Positions 24,607 to 26,442 of a stretch of 26,442 nt of DNA are shown in pieces. A program made the position numbers and the translations under genes. This DNA comes from OLB11 sp044234005 (lineage in GTDB: Bacteria > Bacteroidota > Bacteroidia > Chitinophagales > Chitinophagaceae). Location: contig JBIIJE010000026.1 in NCBI GenBank assembly GCA_044234005.1, positions 1 through 26,442 of the forward strand. Direction: 5' to 3'. A model generated the notes under the pieces. The model worked only from the letters and a program-made list of their open reading frames with translations, was not told where the DNA came from and did no database searches. Every line of letters begins with the position of its first letter. The stretch's first letter is position 1.

Positions 24607-25479
24607 TTAAATCAAATTATGAATACTTGCAAAAAAAACATCTTCCAAATTTTCATTTGCTTTCTCAAAACCTTCGCCTGGATGGCTGTCTGCAAACACA
24701 TGAATGAGCGGTGTTCCGCCTACAAGTTTATTACTGATTAATTTGTAATCACTTTCATAGGTTTTTAAATCATGCTTACTCACTTTCTTTGCCCAAACTT
24801 TATCTTTTACTAAATTCAAGGCATCATCTGTTCGCCCGCTGAAAAGTAATTTGCCTTGATTCATAATAGCCATATCATTACATAGTTCCCTTACGTCTTG
24901 AACGATATGTGTGCTTAATATTACAATTGTGTTTTCGCCAATTTCACTTAATATGTTATAGAATCTATTACGTTCACCGGGGTCTAAACCTGCGGTCGGT
25001 TCGTCTACAATTATTAATCTAGGGTTACCTATTAAACATTGAGCTATACCAAATCGTTGTCGCATTCCACCACTATAGCTGCTTACATTTTTTTTACGCG
25101 CTTCGTATAGATTAACTTTTACAAGAAGTTGTTCCACCATTTGGTTTCGTTCGCTGCTGTTTGTGTACCCTTTTAGCAATGCTAAATGATGTAGCAATTC
25201 AACAGCACTTGTTCGCGGGTAAACGCCAAACTCTTGTGGTAAATAGCCAAGCAGGCTTCTTACTTTTTCTTTTTCATGAATTACATCCAATTCATCTAAC
25301 ATAATGCTTCCACTGTCTGCCTCTTGTAAAGTAGCTAAGGTTCGCATCAACGAACTTTTACCTGCACCATTCGGTCCAAGTAATCCAAACATTCCATTGC
25401 TGATAGTAAGTGTAACATCGTCAAGGGCTTTTACCCCATTTGAATAAATTTTATTTAAATGCGAGATTTGTAACTTCAT
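24607..25479 (-). CDS. ABC transporter ATP-binding protein
   Basis: 290 residues, a single nucleotide-binding domain. Walker A GPNGAGKS (35-42), Q-loop Q82 (LPQEFGVYP), signature SYSGGMRQR (134-142, S-Y-S-G-G in place of LSGG, common in ABC-2 drug/Nat-type ATPases), Walker B LIIVDEP (155-161) and switch His191 (STHIVQD). The C-terminal 80 residues are a typical regulatory tail with no motif I can name. It is the first gene of the two-gene unit with the permease-peptidase fusion, and the only ATPase in the window that could energise it, presumably as a dimer. Confidence 0.95.
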   Translation of the reverse strand: MKLQISHLNKIYSNGVKALDDVTLTISNGMFGLLGPNGAGKSSLMRTLATLQEADSGSIMLDELDVIHEKEKVRSLLGYLPQEFGVYPRTSAVELLHHLALLKGYTNSSERNQMVEQLLVKVNLYEARKKNVSSYSGGMRQRFGIAQCLIGNPRLIIVDEPTAGLDPGERNRFYNILSEIGENTIVILSTHIVQDVRELCNDMAIMNQGKLLFSGRTDDALNLVKDKVWAKKVSKHDLKTYESDYKLISNKLVGGTPLIHVFADSHPGEGFEKANENLEDVFFASIHNLI

Positions 25480-26083
25480 AGTGTAAACTTATACTTGATA
25501 TTCAGAATTTAAAAGTATGTTATATAAATGGTTCAAAATACAGCTTAAATGGTCTTTTAACTGTAAAAGCTTGTTTCAAGATTGTATATCGTAGTGAGGC
25601 GCTATTTAGTTACAACTTGACAATAAAAAAGAGCAGATTCTTTTTCTGCCATTCTCAGCAAAGGAAATTACCATCAAAGAAATTTTAGAAATTATCGTTG
25701 CTTTCTAAATAATTACCTAGAAACTTACTACTTGCTGCACTTTTAAAACACTTTTCTTTAGAAATCGCATCTGATCTGTTTACAAACAATTCAAAATATA
25801 CAATCACAAACGGAATATAGGGTTTAATTGAAAGTGTTAAGCTTGTAATGTATTCCTTTTGCCATTCTTATAAATTTTCATAATGCCTTTATCCCAGATT
25901 TTGCAGTTGAAATTCTACTGCAAAACCTGGGTTTATAATTTGTTGAACGAGCATTATGGAATAAATGGGACAGTTAATATGCAAGAAGAGAAATTAGGAT
26001 TTTAGCTTATAGTTATAAAAATATGCTAAATGAGAATATCATTTTGACGCATTGACAAACCATGCTATCATAATACTTTCAAT
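25480..26083. other. Gene-free stretch with an inverted repeat
   Basis: No convincing gene is visible in these 604 bases. The main structure is the hairpin at 25893-25931. A short T-rich imperfect stem (GCAGA with TCTGC, about 25636-25652) is weak. A 40-codon frame at 25883-26005 exists but runs through the hairpin and is not supported. Confidence 0.5.
25893..25931. repeat. Long inverted repeat (15-bp arms, 9-base loop)
   Basis: CCCAGATTTTGCAGT (25893-25907) pairs with ACTGCAAAACCTGGG (25917-25931) with one mismatch. A second, wider pair lies outside: CATAATGC at 25879-25886 and GCATTATG at 25951-25958. It is followed by TTTATAATTTG, which lacks a long T run, so a plain terminator is only one option; a decayed mobile-element end or an RNA structure are others. 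Confidence 0.65.
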
Positions 26084-26398
26084 TTATTTCTTCTCAGTGT
26101 ATTTCATAAAAGAGAACTCTAAAAATGAAACTAGGAATCTGGTCAGTTTGTTCACAGGTTTATTAGGGGCTATTTTTTTTATTAGATAATTTGTACCAAG
26201 TACTAGCGCAGTATCTATAAGATTACTTTTTACTGCTTGATTGCCTATAATTTCATGTAACGTACTTCTCAGTAAATTCAGTGGTTTTATATTTTCAGAA
26301 GTAAGTTGAATTCTTTGCTTCAACAGATCTAATTCCATTGCTTGTTTCATCTTCAAGGAATGAATTAATTCTTCTAATTCTTCTTTATTTTTAAACAC
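26084..26398 (-). CDS. Small hypothetical protein with a coiled-coil N-terminus
   Basis: 104 residues from GTG 26398; an in-frame TAA two codons upstream leaves no longer start, so GTG is the best choice. Residues 1-35 or so form a charged heptad-like coil (ELEELIHSLKMKQAMELD). The rest has conserved-looking stretches (NLLRSTLHEIIGNQ, NLIDTALVLGTNYLIKKIAP) and a Lys-rich end. No transmembrane helix is certain, though 60-75 is hydrophobic. I recall similar small Bacteroidota proteins of unknown function next to phage-holin-like or YtxH-like envelope genes; the neighbour on the right is outside the window. No function is assigned. Confidence 0.65.
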   Translation of the reverse strand: MFKNKEELEELIHSLKMKQAMELDLLKQRIQLTSENIKPLNLLRSTLHEIIGNQAVKSNLIDTALVLGTNYLIKKIAPNKPVNKLTRFLVSFLEFSFMKYTEKK

Positions 26399-26442
26399 GC
26401 TAATTTATTTTTTTTTGTAAAAGTTCAATTAAGGAATTGCAT

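Noticed and set aside
25883..26005. A 40-codon open frame (MPLSQILQLKFYCKTW...)
   Set aside because: It runs through the strong hairpin, has no family resemblance I can see and no clear promoter.

Overview
The window looks like a chromosomal segment of a member of the Bacteroidota. The DNA is AT-rich. Several genes are preceded by the Bacteroidota -7 box TAnnTTTG and none by a strong Shine-Dalgarno sequence. One secreted protein ends in a type IX secretion (T9SS) sorting domain, and other families here (secreted beta-helix and dockerin-like proteins, DUF1569, an ABC-2 permease fused to an M1 peptidase) are typical of that phylum. I cannot name the genus. I saw no tRNA, rRNA, intact insertion sequence, prophage or CRISPR array.

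Layout. Positions 1-850 hold no intact gene, only traces of a decayed secreted protein. 897-3788 is a two-gene unit for large secreted proteins: a beta-helix protein, then a protein with dockerin-like calcium repeats, ended by a hairpin terminator. 3989-4684 is a gene graveyard. The tail of a second dockerin-like protein abuts, near position 4180, the tail of a coiled-coil membrane protein that carries one frameshift and one in-frame stop. 4830-7335 (minus) has an RhlE-type DEAD-box helicase, a DUF1569 protein and a secreted SnoaL-like protein. 7418-8638 (plus) is a membrane-anchored or secreted von Willebrand A protein, and 8942-10153 is a T9SS substrate.

10169-13770 is an envelope and housekeeping block: coaD (minus), then an LptF/LptG permease, a PAP2 phosphatase and kdsB (plus). 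LptF/G exports LPS and KdsB activates Kdo for the LPS core, so the PAP2 enzyme is a candidate lipid A or undecaprenyl pyrophosphate phosphatase. 13968-18065 holds a PaaG-like enoyl-CoA hydratase/isomerase (minus), a NodB-type polysaccharide deacetylase (plus), a beta-propeller protein (minus) and adenine deaminase (minus). 18170-20899 (minus) is a tight operon of three rRNA modification genes: rlmN, an RsuA/RluB-type pseudouridine synthase and an RluA-type one, with 3-bp gaps and the best promoter in the window.

21019-25479 (minus) encodes an ABC ATPase followed by a 1189-residue protein that joins two ABC-2 permease halves to an M1-type zinc peptidase. This is the most interesting system here: a transporter with a built-in extracytoplasmic peptidase whose substrate I cannot tell. 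25480-26083 has no convincing gene but a strong 15-bp-arm hairpin. A GTG-started small hypothetical protein lies at the right edge.

Nothing in the window is clearly a wholly new system. The best leads are the transporter-peptidase fusion, the graveyard and the hairpin.
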